Numbered from the stretch's first letter, positions 18,165 to 27,177 are shown. The stretch is 56,830 nt of DNA from Spirosoma sp. 48-14 (GCF_001898575.1 NZ_MKUD01000044.1:46350-103179); one strand, 5' to 3'. Notes: generated from the sequence alone by a model not told the origin. Numbers and translations are program-made.

Positions 18165-20645
18165 ATGTTCGTAATCAAACGTGATGGCCGCCGGGAATCT
18201 GTCAAATTCGACAAAATCACGGCTCGAATCGAGAAGCTATGCTATGGCCTCGATCCAGCTTATGTACAACCCGTCGAAGTCGCCGTAAAAGTTGTCAGCG
18301 GCCTCTACGACGGCGTTAAAACGACAGAGCTCGACAATCTGGCGGCCGAAACAGCTGCTTCGATGACCACCAAACATCCGGATTACGCCATTCTGGCGGC
18401 CCGGATTGCCATTTCCAACCTCCATAAAGAGACCAATAAATCGTTTTCGGGCACGATCAAAAAACTGTACCACTATGAAGACCCCAAAACCGGCGAGAAT
18501 GCATCGCTGATTTCGCGGGAAGTGTACGAAGTCGTTCGCCAGAATGCGGCTCTGCTGGACTCTACGATCATCTATGATCGCGATTACGGTTATGATTATT
18601 TTGGCTACAAAACCCTCGAAAAATCGTACCTGCTGAAGATTGACGGACGCATTGCCGAACGCCCACAGCACATGCTGATGCGGGTAGCCGTTGGAATTCA
18701 CCAGGAAGATATTGACTCGGCCATTGAGACCTACAATCTGCTGTCGGAAAAGTGGTTTACCCACGCAACCCCGACGCTGTTCAACGCCGGTACGCCCAAA
18801 CCCCAGATGTCGAGCTGTTTCCTGCTCACCATGCAGGACGACTCCATTGATGGTATTTATGATACCCTGAAACAAACGGCCAAGATTTCGCAGTCGGCCG
18901 GGGGGATTGGTCTGAGCATTCACAACATCCGGGCAACAGGTACATACATTAAGGGGACCAACGGAACCTCGAACGGGATCATTCCGATGCTGCGCGTGTT
19001 CAACGACACGGCCCGCTACGTGGATCAGGGCGGTGGTAAGCGGAAAGGTTCGTTTGCCATTTACCTGGAGCCCTGGCATGCCGACATTTTCGAATTCCTC
19101 GACCTGAAAAAGAACTCGGGCAAAGAAGAAGTCCGCGCCCGCGACCTATTCTATGCGCTCTGGACGCCCGATCTGTTCATGAAGCGGGTAGAAGCTGATG
19201 ACGTTTGGTCATTGTTCTGTCCGCACGAGTGCCCCGGTCTGGCCGATTGCTATGGCGAAGAATTCGAAGCGTTGTATGAGCGTTATGAGCGCGAAGGCCG
19301 CGCCCGTCGGACCGTGAAGGCTCAGGAATTGTGGTTCAAGATTCTGGAATCGCAGACTGAAACCGGCACGCCATACATGCTCTATAAAGATGCGGCCAAC
19401 AAGAAGTCGAACCAGAAGAACCTGGGAACGATCAAATCTTCGAACCTTTGCACCGAAATCATCGAGTACACGGCTCCCGACGAAGTAGCCGTTTGTAACC
19501 TGGCGTCGATTGCCCTGCCGAAGTTCATCAAGCGCGATCCAGACGGCATCATGCGTTTCGATCACCAGAAGTTGTTCGAGATTACGAAGGTAGCCACCCG
19601 CAACCTGAACAAGATCATCGACATCAACTACTACCCGGTTGAAGAAGCCCGTCGGAGCAACATGCGCCACCGGCCAATCGGTTTGGGTGTACAAGGTCTG
19701 GCCGATGCGTTCATTATGCTGCGGATGCCGTTTGAATCGGAAGAAGCGCGTCGCCTGAACGAAGATATTTTCGAGACGATCTATTTCGGAGCCATGACGG
19801 CTTCAATGGAGGCCGCTAAAGAATTCGGTCCCTACGAAACCTGGAAAGGCTCACCGATTTCGCAGGGTATATTCCAGTTCGATATGTGGGGGGTAAACCC
19901 AAAATCAACCCGTTGGGATTGGGAAAGCCTGCGCAAAAATGTGATCGAACACGGCGTCCGGAACTCGCTGCTGCTGGCTCCGATGCCTACCGCATCGACC
20001 TCGCAGATTCTGGGCAATAACGAGTGCTTCGAGCCGTATACGAGCAACATCTACACCCGTCGCGTATTGTCGGGCGAATTTGTCGTCGTGAACAAGCACC
20101 TGCTGAAAGACCTCGTAAAACTGGGTCTGTGGAACGATACAATGAAAAACAACCTGATTCTGGCCAACGGTTCGATTCAGGCGATTCCAGGCATTCCGCA
20201 GAACATCAAAGACCTGTACAAAACGGTTTGGGAGATCAAGCAGAAGCACATCATCGACATGGCTGCCGATCGGGGTGCATACATCTGTCAGTCGCAGTCG
20301 CTGAACATCCACATTCAGGATTCGAACTTCGGCAAGCTGACGTCGATGCACTTCTACGCCTGGAAAGCGGGCCTGAAAACGGGTATGTATTACCTGCGCA
20401 CGAAAGCGGCTACCGATGCGGTGAAGTTCACTGTGGTACAGCCTCAGGCCGAGCCCCAACTCGAACCCGTAATGGCCGAAACAGCACCCGTCGAGAAACC
20501 CCTCAACTACGTACAGTACGCCAAGGAGCACGCCCAGAACGTAGCGCCTACTCCTGTACCAATGGTGACCGACCTCGAACAGCAATATGCCGCCATGACC
20601 TGCTCACTGGACGATCCAGAAGGTTGTGAGATGTGTGGTTCCTAG
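18165..20645 (+). CDS. nrdA: ribonucleoside-diphosphate reductase, alpha subunit (class I)
   Basis: An 826-residue catalytic subunit that reduces ribonucleotides to deoxyribonucleotides. The N-terminal ATP-cone (MFVIKRDGRRESVKFDKITA) provides allosteric control. The substrate domain has PQMSSCFLL (active-site Cys), SQSAGGIGLSIHNIRATG, SSNLCTEI and the NLASIALPKFI region, and the C-terminal tail ends in a CxxC-type motif, CEMCGS, used for re-reduction. A Q/P/E-rich linker precedes the tail. The beta subunit gene (nrdB) is not adjacent: the next plus-strand space holds a terminator and then minus-strand genes. Catalysis requires NrdB from elsewhere in the genome. Confidence 0.94.
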   Translation: MFVIKRDGRRESVKFDKITARIEKLCYGLDPAYVQPVEVAVKVVSGLYDGVKTTELDNLAAETAASMTTKHPDYAILAARIAISNLHKETNKSFSGTIKKLYHYEDPKTGENASLISREVYEVVRQNAALLDSTIIYDRDYGYDYFGYKTLEKSYLLKIDGRIAERPQHMLMRVAVGIHQEDIDSAIETYNLLSEKWFTHATPTLFNAGTPKPQMSSCFLLTMQDDSIDGIYDTLKQTAKISQSAGGIGLSIHNIRATGTYIKGTNGTSNGIIPMLRVFNDTARYVDQGGGKRKGSFAIYLEPWHADIFEFLDLKKNSGKEEVRARDLFYALWTPDLFMKRVEADDVWSLFCPHECPGLADCYGEEFEALYERYEREGRARRTVKAQELWFKILESQTETGTPYMLYKDAANKKSNQKNLGTIKSSNLCTEIIEYTAPDEVAVCNLASIALPKFIKRDPDGIMRFDHQKLFEITKVATRNLNKIIDINYYPVEEARRSNMRHRPIGLGVQGLADAFIMLRMPFESEEARRLNEDIFETIYFGAMTASMEAAKEFGPYETWKGSPISQGIFQFDMWGVNPKSTRWDWESLRKNVIEHGVRNSLLLAPMPTASTSQILGNNECFEPYTSNIYTRRVLSGEFVVVNKHLLKDLVKLGLWNDTMKNNLILANGSIQAIPGIPQNIKDLYKTVWEIKQKHIIDMAADRGAYICQSQSLNIHIQDSNFGKLTSMHFYAWKAGLKTGMYYLRTKAATDAVKFTVVQPQAEPQLEPVMAETAPVEKPLNYVQYAKEHAQNVAPTPVPMVTDLEQQYAAMTCSLDDPEGCEMCGS

Positions 20646-20676
20646 TAGCGTTTTAAACTATATGGTTAAGTTTTCG

Positions 20677-20710
20677 CTCCCGGCTGTGGTTAACATGGCC
20701 GGGAGTTTTT
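20677..20710 (+). terminator. terminator after nrdA
   Basis: An 8-bp stem (CTCCCGGC at 20677-20684, complement at 20698-20705) followed by a run of five T. Confidence 0.8.
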
Positions 20711-20736
20711 ATTCAAATCATTTCAGAATTTTCAAG

Positions 20737-21303
20737 TCAAGGCTCATCCAAAATTCTATCAGTTTCTATAGCTATCCATTCTAAATCTGCGCTATATGGA
20801 TTATCCTTAAGGTAACTAACCCAAAATGAAAGAACTTTCAAATAACGCGACTGTTTCTTCTTTATCTCTTTAAATAATTGTTGAAAATTTGCTGAATGTG
20901 GATCGTCATTTTCACTTTTGGATGTTTTTGTAATATCCCTGAGTTGATTAAAATCATGAGGCAAATTAAATTCAGTAAGTGATAATCCAACCTCTTCAGC
21001 TACAGCAATTATCCATTTCTCCTGAGCAGGCGAAATAAATATCAGATAATGATGTCTACTCGGATGTTTTAGCAGTTCTAATCTGTCTTTTACCTCAATA
21101 ACGGTATCGAATTCTTCGGTATATTTTAGAATCTTTTTATCCTTATCAATCAGTCCTAAGGCAAAATCACCAGACAGCTTCTCCTGCATCTGCTTTACGA
21201 CATTAGTGCATCCTTTTTGATGATTGTACCTACCCCGTGGCGGCACAGCTATTTTAAGAAGTTTCGTATCGATATAACATTCAGGAATAACGTGCAAATC
21301 CAT
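20737..21303 (-). CDS. TOPRIM-like partner of the adjacent ATPase
   Basis: A 188-residue protein I do not recognise by name. A Glu near the N-terminus (VIPECYIDTKLL, E8 and D12) and a later D-x-D (LGLIDKDKK, D53 and D55), both at ends of predicted beta strands, resemble the E...DxD metal-binding layout of TOPRIM/DUF4276-like nucleases; the strand LIFISPAQEKWIIAVAEEVG follows. Its ATG overlaps the ATPase stop by one base (TAATG), so the two are translationally coupled. The pair lies alone between nrdA and metH and is clearly more A+T-rich than its neighbours. A split OLD-like or PARIS-like defence nuclease is a reasonable inference, but activity is unproven. Confidence 0.5.
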   Translation of the reverse strand: MDLHVIPECYIDTKLLKIAVPPRGRYNHQKGCTNVVKQMQEKLSGDFALGLIDKDKKILKYTEEFDTVIEVKDRLELLKHPSRHHYLIFISPAQEKWIIAVAEEVGLSLTEFNLPHDFNQLRDITKTSKSENDDPHSANFQQLFKEIKKKQSRYLKVLSFWVSYLKDNPYSADLEWIAIETDRILDEP

Positions 21304-22385
21304 TAGGATAAATAAGCTTCATTATTAAAAAATAAGTCAACGCCATATTGATGTACTTCCTTAATTTCATCCCTTGTTAGTGGCTTTGCCACTGTCTGGC
21401 CATCTTTAAAATCAACCATAAATATGGCTAAATCATCAATAGACCCTTCAAGAAAATCATTGACAATCAATGGACTATGCGTAACAATAAAAAACTGATT
21501 CGTTACTGACCGAATTACTTCCTGCGTAAACTCAGCAATGTAGGGAGGATAAGCATGAGCTTCTGGCTCCTCAAAAAGCAACACTGAATTTTCATTAGAA
21601 GCAACAGCTGTTTTATAAAATATAATACGTTGTAAAGTGTCAGCTATTGATGAATAAGGTAATAGAAAAACTTCATCGCCTTTATCTTTTAAAATCTTCA
21701 ACGATTGACTGGATAAATCAGAAACTAGTCTTAATCCATATTGGCGAAACCATTGTGCATAAACCTCTTTAAGCTTAGGCATTAACTCCAAAACATAAAG
21801 CATGTTAGATCCAAATGGAGGCTGTAAAAAAGGAATTTTCAACTCTTTATATTTAACTCTTGGAGAGAATTCATATCGTTTAATATAGTTTATAAAATGG
21901 CGACTTTCTGTACCAAAATAATCAGAGAGTTTAAATTTTTGATCAATAGTATATTGTACAATATATGAACTATCCGGACTAAATCCACTATGGCTTCTAT
22001 ACTCATCAAAATTGAGTTTATTATTATCTCTTCTAGAAACAAATATTTCAGCATTTAGTCCTCCTGTTTGGCGATTGAAATCAATATGACAATTTTCTCT
22101 AATATCTTGTATCCCCATCAGGCCAACTCTAATAGAAATACCCTTACTGGTATCACCTTCATAAAAAAGCTCACGCTGACTCTCTAATCGAATAATTTCA
22201 GTCAACTTTCTTGGTGAATTCTCCCAAAGATATGGAAGGCTAAATAACGAAAGCGCTTCTAGTAAATTCGATTTACCGACATTTGGTCTACCTATAAACA
22301 GATTTATTCTTTTGAAATCTGACAACTCCAAATGGCGAATCGATTTGAAGTTATTGATCTCGACATAGTTGATAAAGTTATCCAT
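21303..22385 (-). CDS. ABC-type AAA ATPase (AAA_15/21, OLD-like), defence-type
   Basis: A 360-residue SMC/RecF-like ATPase. N-terminal YVEINNFKSIRHLELSDF is followed by Walker A GRPNVGKS at residues 32-39, Walker B VLLFEEPEAHAYPP with Glu272-Glu273, and the H-switch His303 in FFIVTHSPLIV. No TOPRIM domain is fused at its C-terminus, unlike true OLD proteins; the TOPRIM-like function seems to be in the coupled downstream gene. The ATG at 22385 is used because the conserved fold begins there. Proteins of this class act in phage defence or DNA damage responses. Low G+C relative to flanking housekeeping genes suggests horizontal acquisition. Confidence 0.8.
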   Translation of the reverse strand: MDNFINYVEINNFKSIRHLELSDFKRINLFIGRPNVGKSNLLEALSLFSLPYLWENSPRKLTEIIRLESQRELFYEGDTSKGISIRVGLMGIQDIRENCHIDFNRQTGGLNAEIFVSRRDNNKLNFDEYRSHSGFSPDSSYIVQYTIDQKFKLSDYFGTESRHFINYIKRYEFSPRVKYKELKIPFLQPPFGSNMLYVLELMPKLKEVYAQWFRQYGLRLVSDLSSQSLKILKDKGDEVFLLPYSSIADTLQRIIFYKTAVASNENSVLLFEEPEAHAYPPYIAEFTQEVIRSVTNQFFIVTHSPLIVNDFLEGSIDDLAIFMVDFKDGQTVAKPLTRDEIKEVHQYGVDLFFNNEAYLS

Positions 22386-22421
22386 ATATGGCTGACGATT
22401 ACGTGCTAAAGTTAATAACAA

Positions 22422-22451
22422 AAAAGACGGTCGCTTACACAACCGTCTTTT
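22422..22451 (-). terminator. metH terminator
   Basis: A perfect 10-bp stem (AAAAGACGGT at 22422-22431, complement at 22442-22451). Read on the minus strand it follows the metH stop and ends in TTTTTT. It is 37 bases upstream of the ATPase start, so ATPase transcription needs a promoter overlapping it or read-through; TAACTTTA (22414-22407) is a one-mismatch -7 candidate. Confidence 0.8.
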
Positions 22452-22470
22452 GCACTATAGATGTTTAACG

Positions 22471-25400
22471 CTAGGCATCATAGCTCAGTACGGGAGCCAG
22501 CCATCGTTCGATCTCGTCAACCGGCATATCTTTCCGCTGAGCATAATCCAGAATCTGGTCTTTGTTGATTTTACCGACGGCAAAATACCTCGATTCGGGG
22601 TGCGAGAAGTAGAATCCACTGACCGACGAGGCTGGGTACATGGCATAACTTTCGGTCAGTTCGATACCGATCTTACCAGCGTCCAGTAACTCAAACAAGG
22701 TGCCTTTTTCGGTATGATCGGGACAGGCTGGATAACCTGGTGCAGGCCGTATACCCTGGTATTCTTCCTTAATGAGTTGGTCGTTCGAGAACGTTTCACC
22801 CATTGCATAGGGCCAAAATTCCGTCCGTACGCGTTCGTGCATCCGCTCAGCAAAGGCTTCGGCCAGACGGTCGGCAATGGCTTTCACCATGATGCTGTTA
22901 TAATCGTCGTGGTCGCGCTCGTATTTTTCCAGCAACGCTTCGATACCGATACCAGCTGTTACGGCAAACCCACCCAGGTAATCTTCGCGACCACTTTCGA
23001 GGGGAGCCACAAAGTCCGACAGGCAGTAGTTTGGCAAGCCCGGTGCTTTCTGGTTCTGCTGACGCAGGAAATGCAGGACCGTTTTGGTATCGTAAATTAA
23101 TTCACCAACCGGACTTACCGCCGTTTGCGACTGCGTTCGACTGATTTTATACTCAATGTGTCGGTGCGATCCATGCCGTTCGCAGGGAATTTCGCGAACC
23201 TGTTCTTCAAACTCATGTAGCAGCACATCATCATCGGCAGCGTTGGCGGGGTAAAAACCGACTACCGCTTTTGCTTTCAACAACTTGCCGTCAATAATTT
23301 CCTGCAACAGTCGGTTGGCATCATCAAACAGTTGCCGAGCTTCTTTTCCCACCGTGGCATCCTCGAAGATGGCGGGGTATTTACCGTGTAGCTGCCAAGT
23401 CTGGAAGAAGGGCGTCCAGTCGATGTAACTTCGCAGCTCGGCCAGATCATAATCGTCAAAATAGCGGTTACCCAGGAAATTGGGTTTGGTCGGCTCAAAA
23501 TTCCGCCAGTCGATGGGCGTCCGGTTCTGGCGTGCTTTGTCAATCGTCAGGCTGGCTTTCTCCTGCCGACGACGGGCATGATCATCGCGGAGTTTGCTAT
23601 ACTCTGCTTTTATTTCCTTAAATATATCCTGACGCGTTGCCAACTGTTCACTGGTCAGGCGCCCCGCCACCGGAACACTACGGCTGGCATCGAGTACGTG
23701 AACAACCGGCCCCTCGTAATGCGGATCGATCTTGACAGCCGTATGGGTCCGTGAGGTTGTAGCGCCACCAATCAGCAAAGGCAGTGTAAAGCCCTGACGC
23801 TGCATTTCTTTGGCCACACCAACCATTTCATCGAGCGAAGGGGTGATAAGACCGCTCAGGCCAATGATATCGACGTTGTGTTTGCGGGCTTCGTCCAGAA
23901 TTTTCTGTGTTGGCACCATCACCCCGAGGTCAATGATCTCGTAGTTATTACAGCCCAGCACAACACCGACGATATTTTTACCAATATCATGGACATCACC
24001 TTTCACGGTTGCCAGCAGTATTTTACCCGCCGAGGACGATCCTTCACCCGATTTTTCAGCTTCGATGAATGGGGTTAGATAGGCGACGGCTTTTTTCATC
24101 ACCCTTGCCGATTTGACCACTTGGGGCAGAAACATCTTCCCTTCCCCAAATAGGTCACCAACTACGTTCATGCCATCCATCAACGGCCCTTCAATCACAT
24201 GTAGCGGGCGTTCGACTTGCTGACGGATTTCCTCCACATCTTCGTCAATGTAATCGGTAATACCTTTTACCAGCGCATACTTAAGCCGTTCGCGAACGGG
24301 TTCCGCCCGCCAGCTTTCGTCCTGAACAACAGCTTTTCCTTTCGCTTTTACAGTCTCGGCAAACTCAACGAGTCGTTCGGTAGCATCATCCCGCCGATTC
24401 AGCAGCACATCTTCGCAACGCTCCAACAAGTCTTTCGGGATGTTGTCGTACACTTCCAGTTGGCCCGCGTTTACGATGCCCATGTCCATACCTGCCCGGA
24501 TGGCATGGTACAGGAAAGCGGAGTGCATGGCTTCACGCACCACATCGTTGCCACGGAAGCTGAATGAGATATTCGAAACCCCACCACTCACCTTCGCCAG
24601 CGGCAGATTTTCCTTGATCCAGCGAGTAGCATTGATGAAATCAACAGCGTAGTTATTATGTTCTTCAATACCCGTTGCAACGGTTAGGATGTTCGGGTCG
24701 AAAATGATGTCCTGTGGGGGAAACTCCACTTTATCGACCAGAATGCGGTACGCCCGCTCACAAATCTCAATCCGACGTTGGTAGGAATCAGCCTGCCCGG
24801 TTTCATCAAACGCCATCACGACCGTAGCGGCACCGTAGCGCTTGATGAGTTTTGCCCGTTCAATGAACGCTTCTTCGCCTTCCTTCAGCGAGATGGAATT
24901 GACGATAGCTTTGCCCTGAACGCATTTCAGACCTGCCTCAATCACTTCCCACTTCGACGAATCGACCATGATCGGAACGCGGGCGATGTCGGGTTCGGAG
25001 GCAATCAGGTTCAGGAACGTGGTCATGGCTTCAACCGAATCGAGCATGCCTTCGTCCATGTTCACATCAATCACCTGCGCTCCCCCTTCAACCTGTCCAC
25101 GAGCGATGCTAAGCGCTTCGTCGTAATTCCCCTCTTTGATTAGTCGGGCAAACTTTTTCGACCCCGTCACATTGGTCCGTTCACCGATATTCAGGAAATT
25201 AGTTTGTTCCGTGACTTTTAACGGTTCCAGACCACTCAGTTTCTGATAGGGTTCAGCCTGTGGACGCTGGCGGGGCTTGTGTTTAGCGGCTGCCTGCGCA
25301 ATAGCCTGAATATGGTCGGGCGTAGATCCACAGCAACCTCCAACGATATTTACAAAACCATCCCGGATAAAGCCTTCCACCTGAGCCGCCATTTCGTCGG

Positions 25401-26340
25401 GCGTCTGGTCATATTCACCAAACTCATTCGGCAAACCGGCATTCGGATAGGCAGAGGTAAAAAATGGCGCTTCTTTCGCTAAGGTCTGGATATATGGGCG
25501 CATCAGCTCGGCTCCCAGAGCGCAGTTCAGCCCCACACTCAACAACGGCAAATGCGAAACGGAGTACAGGAAAGCCTCCGTCGTTTGCCCGGAAAGGGTT
25601 CGTCCACTGGCATCCGTAATCGTCCCCGAAATCATGACGGGCAATACAGGGCGCTGTGGATTCAGATTAAAATACTTGTCGATGGCGAACATAGCCGCCT
25701 TCGCATTGAGCGTATCGAAAATCGTTTCGACCAGCAACAGATCAGCTCCTCCTTCAACCAGCCCACCGACCTGCTCATAATAAGTATCGACCAGTTCATC
25801 GAACGTAACCGCCCGGTACGCAGGATTATTAACATCGGGAGAGAGCGAGGCTGTACGGTTGGTGGGCCCCATAGCGCCCGCAACGAACCGAGGTTTATCG
25901 GGATTCTGACGGGTTACTTCTTCCACTACTTCCTTCGCAATCTTTGCTGACTGGTAGTTCAGTTCATACACCAGGTCCTCCATGTAATAATCGGCCATAG
26001 CAATGCTCGTGGCGCTGAAGGTATTGGTCTCGATGATATCGGCTCCTGCATCGAGATACTGGCGATGAATTGCCTTGATCACGTCTGGTTTCGTGATCGA
26101 CAACAGATCGTTGTTGCCTTTTACATCGTGTGGAAAATCCTTGAATCGCTCACCCCGGTAATCGGCGTCAGTCAGTTTGTACCGCTGGATCATGGTGCCC
26201 ATTGCACCATCGAGAACGAGAATCCGCTCGTTCAAAAGGTCGTATATCGTCTTCAAAGGCAGTTGTATAGTGCGATTGTCAGGAATACCAACAATCCGTG
26301 TCCTTAAAAAAGTCCAAAACCGCAAAAAGCTTAGGCACAA
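22471..26340 (-). CDS. metH: cobalamin-dependent methionine synthase
   Basis: A full-length MetH of about 1260-1289 residues that transfers a methyl group from methyltetrahydrofolate to homocysteine through cobalamin. In order there are: a homocysteine-binding TIM barrel (RILVLDGAMGTMIQ; zinc Cys pair in GGCCGSTPDH), a pterin-binding domain (NIGERTNVTGSKKFARL), a cap and B12 domain with the axial His in GDVHDIGKNIVG (His784 counting from 26340), and the C-terminal reactivation domain. No ATG precedes the conserved core; 26340 is a TTG and only the outer bound. Other candidates are TTG at 26256 or a rare start such as ATT at 26295, which sits 5 nt after AAGGA. The leader holds a SAM-I riboswitch. 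Confidence 0.95.
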   Translation of the reverse strand: MCLSFLRFWTFLRTRIVGIPDNRTIQLPLKTIYDLLNERILVLDGAMGTMIQRYKLTDADYRGERFKDFPHDVKGNNDLLSITKPDVIKAIHRQYLDAGADIIETNTFSATSIAMADYYMEDLVYELNYQSAKIAKEVVEEVTRQNPDKPRFVAGAMGPTNRTASLSPDVNNPAYRAVTFDELVDTYYEQVGGLVEGGADLLLVETIFDTLNAKAAMFAIDKYFNLNPQRPVLPVMISGTITDASGRTLSGQTTEAFLYSVSHLPLLSVGLNCALGAELMRPYIQTLAKEAPFFTSAYPNAGLPNEFGEYDQTPDEMAAQVEGFIRDGFVNIVGGCCGSTPDHIQAIAQAAAKHKPRQRPQAEPYQKLSGLEPLKVTEQTNFLNIGERTNVTGSKKFARLIKEGNYDEALSIARGQVEGGAQVIDVNMDEGMLDSVEAMTTFLNLIASEPDIARVPIMVDSSKWEVIEAGLKCVQGKAIVNSISLKEGEEAFIERAKLIKRYGAATVVMAFDETGQADSYQRRIEICERAYRILVDKVEFPPQDIIFDPNILTVATGIEEHNNYAVDFINATRWIKENLPLAKVSGGVSNISFSFRGNDVVREAMHSAFLYHAIRAGMDMGIVNAGQLEVYDNIPKDLLERCEDVLLNRRDDATERLVEFAETVKAKGKAVVQDESWRAEPVRERLKYALVKGITDYIDEDVEEIRQQVERPLHVIEGPLMDGMNVVGDLFGEGKMFLPQVVKSARVMKKAVAYLTPFIEAEKSGEGSSSAGKILLATVKGDVHDIGKNIVGVVLGCNNYEIIDLGVMVPTQKILDEARKHNVDIIGLSGLITPSLDEMVGVAKEMQRQGFTLPLLIGGATTSRTHTAVKIDPHYEGPVVHVLDASRSVPVAGRLTSEQLATRQDIFKEIKAEYSKLRDDHARRRQEKASLTIDKARQNRTPIDWRNFEPTKPNFLGNRYFDDYDLAELRSYIDWTPFFQTWQLHGKYPAIFEDATVGKEARQLFDDANRLLQEIIDGKLLKAKAVVGFYPANAADDDVLLHEFEEQVREIPCERHGSHRHIEYKISRTQSQTAVSPVGELIYDTKTVLHFLRQQNQKAPGLPNYCLSDFVAPLESGREDYLGGFAVTAGIGIEALLEKYERDHDDYNSIMVKAIADRLAEAFAERMHERVRTEFWPYAMGETFSNDQLIKEEYQGIRPAPGYPACPDHTEKGTLFELLDAGKIGIELTESYAMYPASSVSGFYFSHPESRYFAVGKINKDQILDYAQRKDMPVDEIERWLAPVLSYDA

Positions 26341-26363
26341 AAAGACAGGTAGCGGAGTGCTAA

Positions 26364-26480
26364 CTTATCTGGCCCGGTTAGTTTACCGGGAGGAAATTGG
26401 CACCGAGTTTCAATAACCTCTTGGTTTTGAAAGGGTTGCCAAGACTTCATCGGGTCCGTCCCTCCGTCTTTCTGGATAAG
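26364..26480 (-). ncRNA. SAM-I riboswitch (S-box) controlling metH
   Basis: On the minus strand the aptamer runs from CTTATCCAGA (26480) through GGAGGGACGGACCCGATGAA and CTTGGCAACC, then GGTGCCAATTTCC, to GGGCCAGATAAG (26364). These are the hallmark conserved stretches of SAM-I: P1 arms CTTATC/GATAAG, the GATGAA turn, GGCAACC and GGTGCCAATTCC-type J3/4 bases. It ends about 24 nt before the outer metH frame bound. An expression-platform hairpin (TTAGCAC with GTGCCTAA) and U-rich tracts follow, so high SAM should lower metH expression. Confidence 0.93.
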
Positions 26481-26487
26481 CCTATAG

Positions 26488-26495
26488 CAAAAATA
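26488..26495 (-). promoter_or_regulatory. -7 box of the metH leader
   Basis: On the minus strand TATTTTTG matches TAnnTTTG and places the start site at about 26481, exactly where the riboswitch begins. No TTG is found at the usual -33 distance, because the upstream terminator occupies it. Confidence 0.55.
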
Positions 26496-26503
26496 GATAA
26501 AAA

Positions 26504-26532
26504 TAGGGTACACTCTACCTAAGTGTACCCTA
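26504..26532 (-). terminator. terminator of the carbamoyltransferase cluster
   Basis: A perfect 11-bp stem (TAGGGTACACT at 26504-26514, complement at 26522-26532) with a 7-nt loop, followed on the minus strand by ATTTTTATC. It insulates metH from the sxtJ-like gene upstream. Confidence 0.8.
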
Positions 26533-26612
26533 AGATTCAGCAAATTATGTAGCGTGTACGAATTCTAAAATGGTTTAGCACGCTCAACAATCCGTTTATG
26601 GCGGCTACCCAA

Positions 26613-26975
26613 TTACCAGGTTTGTTCTAAATCCTCTTTGGTATACTTGTGATTTCGTTCGTTGTAGAACGATTTTTGATCAGTGCGCTTAATAGCCAGC
26701 GGATTCTTGGCACTTAGCCGATAGAGTAACGCAATGGGCCATAAAAAGACGAAAAACAGAATGGAAAGAATGATTTTGCCGTTGATGTTTCCCAACACCT
26801 CCGCCAGTTTAAACCATGCTTTCACGATCAAATCACCTGCCGCCGGAATTGCCAGACTCAAAACACCAACCGCTGCAGCAGCATACAGCAACCAGGGCGA
26901 CTTAACTATAAAATACAGTACTACCAGTCCAGTTACGATAACCAACTGCGCCTTTACCTTTTCAGAAACGTCCAT
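26613..26975 (-). CDS. SxtJ-family membrane protein
   Basis: A 120-residue protein starting MDVSEKVKAQLVIVTGLVVL at the ATG at 26975; the longer upstream frame reads through the next small gene and is rejected. Three hydrophobic helices are visible (VIVTGLVVLYFIVK, LLYAAAAVGVLSLAIPAAGD, ILSILFFVFLWPIALLYRLS), followed by a charged tail with KNPLAIKRTDQKSFYNERNH. The helix pattern and the YRLSAKNPL motif fit the SxtJ family, first noted in saxitoxin clusters next to the carbamoyltransferase SxtI. Function is unknown. It is the last gene of a four-gene minus-strand operon that starts with a carbamoyltransferase. Confidence 0.75.
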   Translation of the reverse strand: MDVSEKVKAQLVIVTGLVVLYFIVKSPWLLYAAAAVGVLSLAIPAAGDLIVKAWFKLAEVLGNINGKIILSILFFVFLWPIALLYRLSAKNPLAIKRTDQKSFYNERNHKYTKEDLEQTW

Positions 26976-26977
26976 GC

Positions 26978-27127
26978 CTAGAACAGCGTGTAAATGAACG
27001 GTGCAACGGCCGATCCGCCACCAATAACAATCAGAATACCAATCAGCAGCAACAGAATAATCATTGGTGCGAGCCACCACTTCTTACGCTGCTGCATGAA
27101 TTTGATAATGTCCTGCAAAAATTCCAT
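26978..27127 (-). CDS. DUF5989/SxtK-like 49-residue membrane protein
   Basis: A short gene easily missed because of its size. It reads MEFLQDIIKFMQQRKKWWLA, then a single helix (PMIILLLLIGILIVIGGGSA) and the end VAPFIYTLF. Two bases separate its stop from the sxtJ-like ATG. Small proteins with an N-terminal E-F-L-x-D-x-x-x-F-M segment, RKKWWL and a C-terminal APFIYTLF-type end are the DUF5989 family and occur beside SxtJ and NodU-like carbamoyltransferases. It is probably an inner-membrane subunit of whatever complex these genes form; a specific function is not known. Confidence 0.75.
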   Translation of the reverse strand: MEFLQDIIKFMQQRKKWWLAPMIILLLLIGILIVIGGGSAVAPFIYTLF

Positions 27128-27177
27128 GATCTAATTTGTGTTTAGTTACTTGTATACCCGATTGATACGCTAACAAT

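Noticed and set aside
19905..20585. Long minus-strand open frame inside nrdA (226 codons).
   Set aside because: Antisense shadow of nrdA; no recognisable motif and no start signal.
26331..26543. Open frame of 70 codons on the minus strand upstream of metH.
   Set aside because: It lies across the SAM-I riboswitch, whose conserved bases fully explain the sequence; no protein-like pattern is seen.
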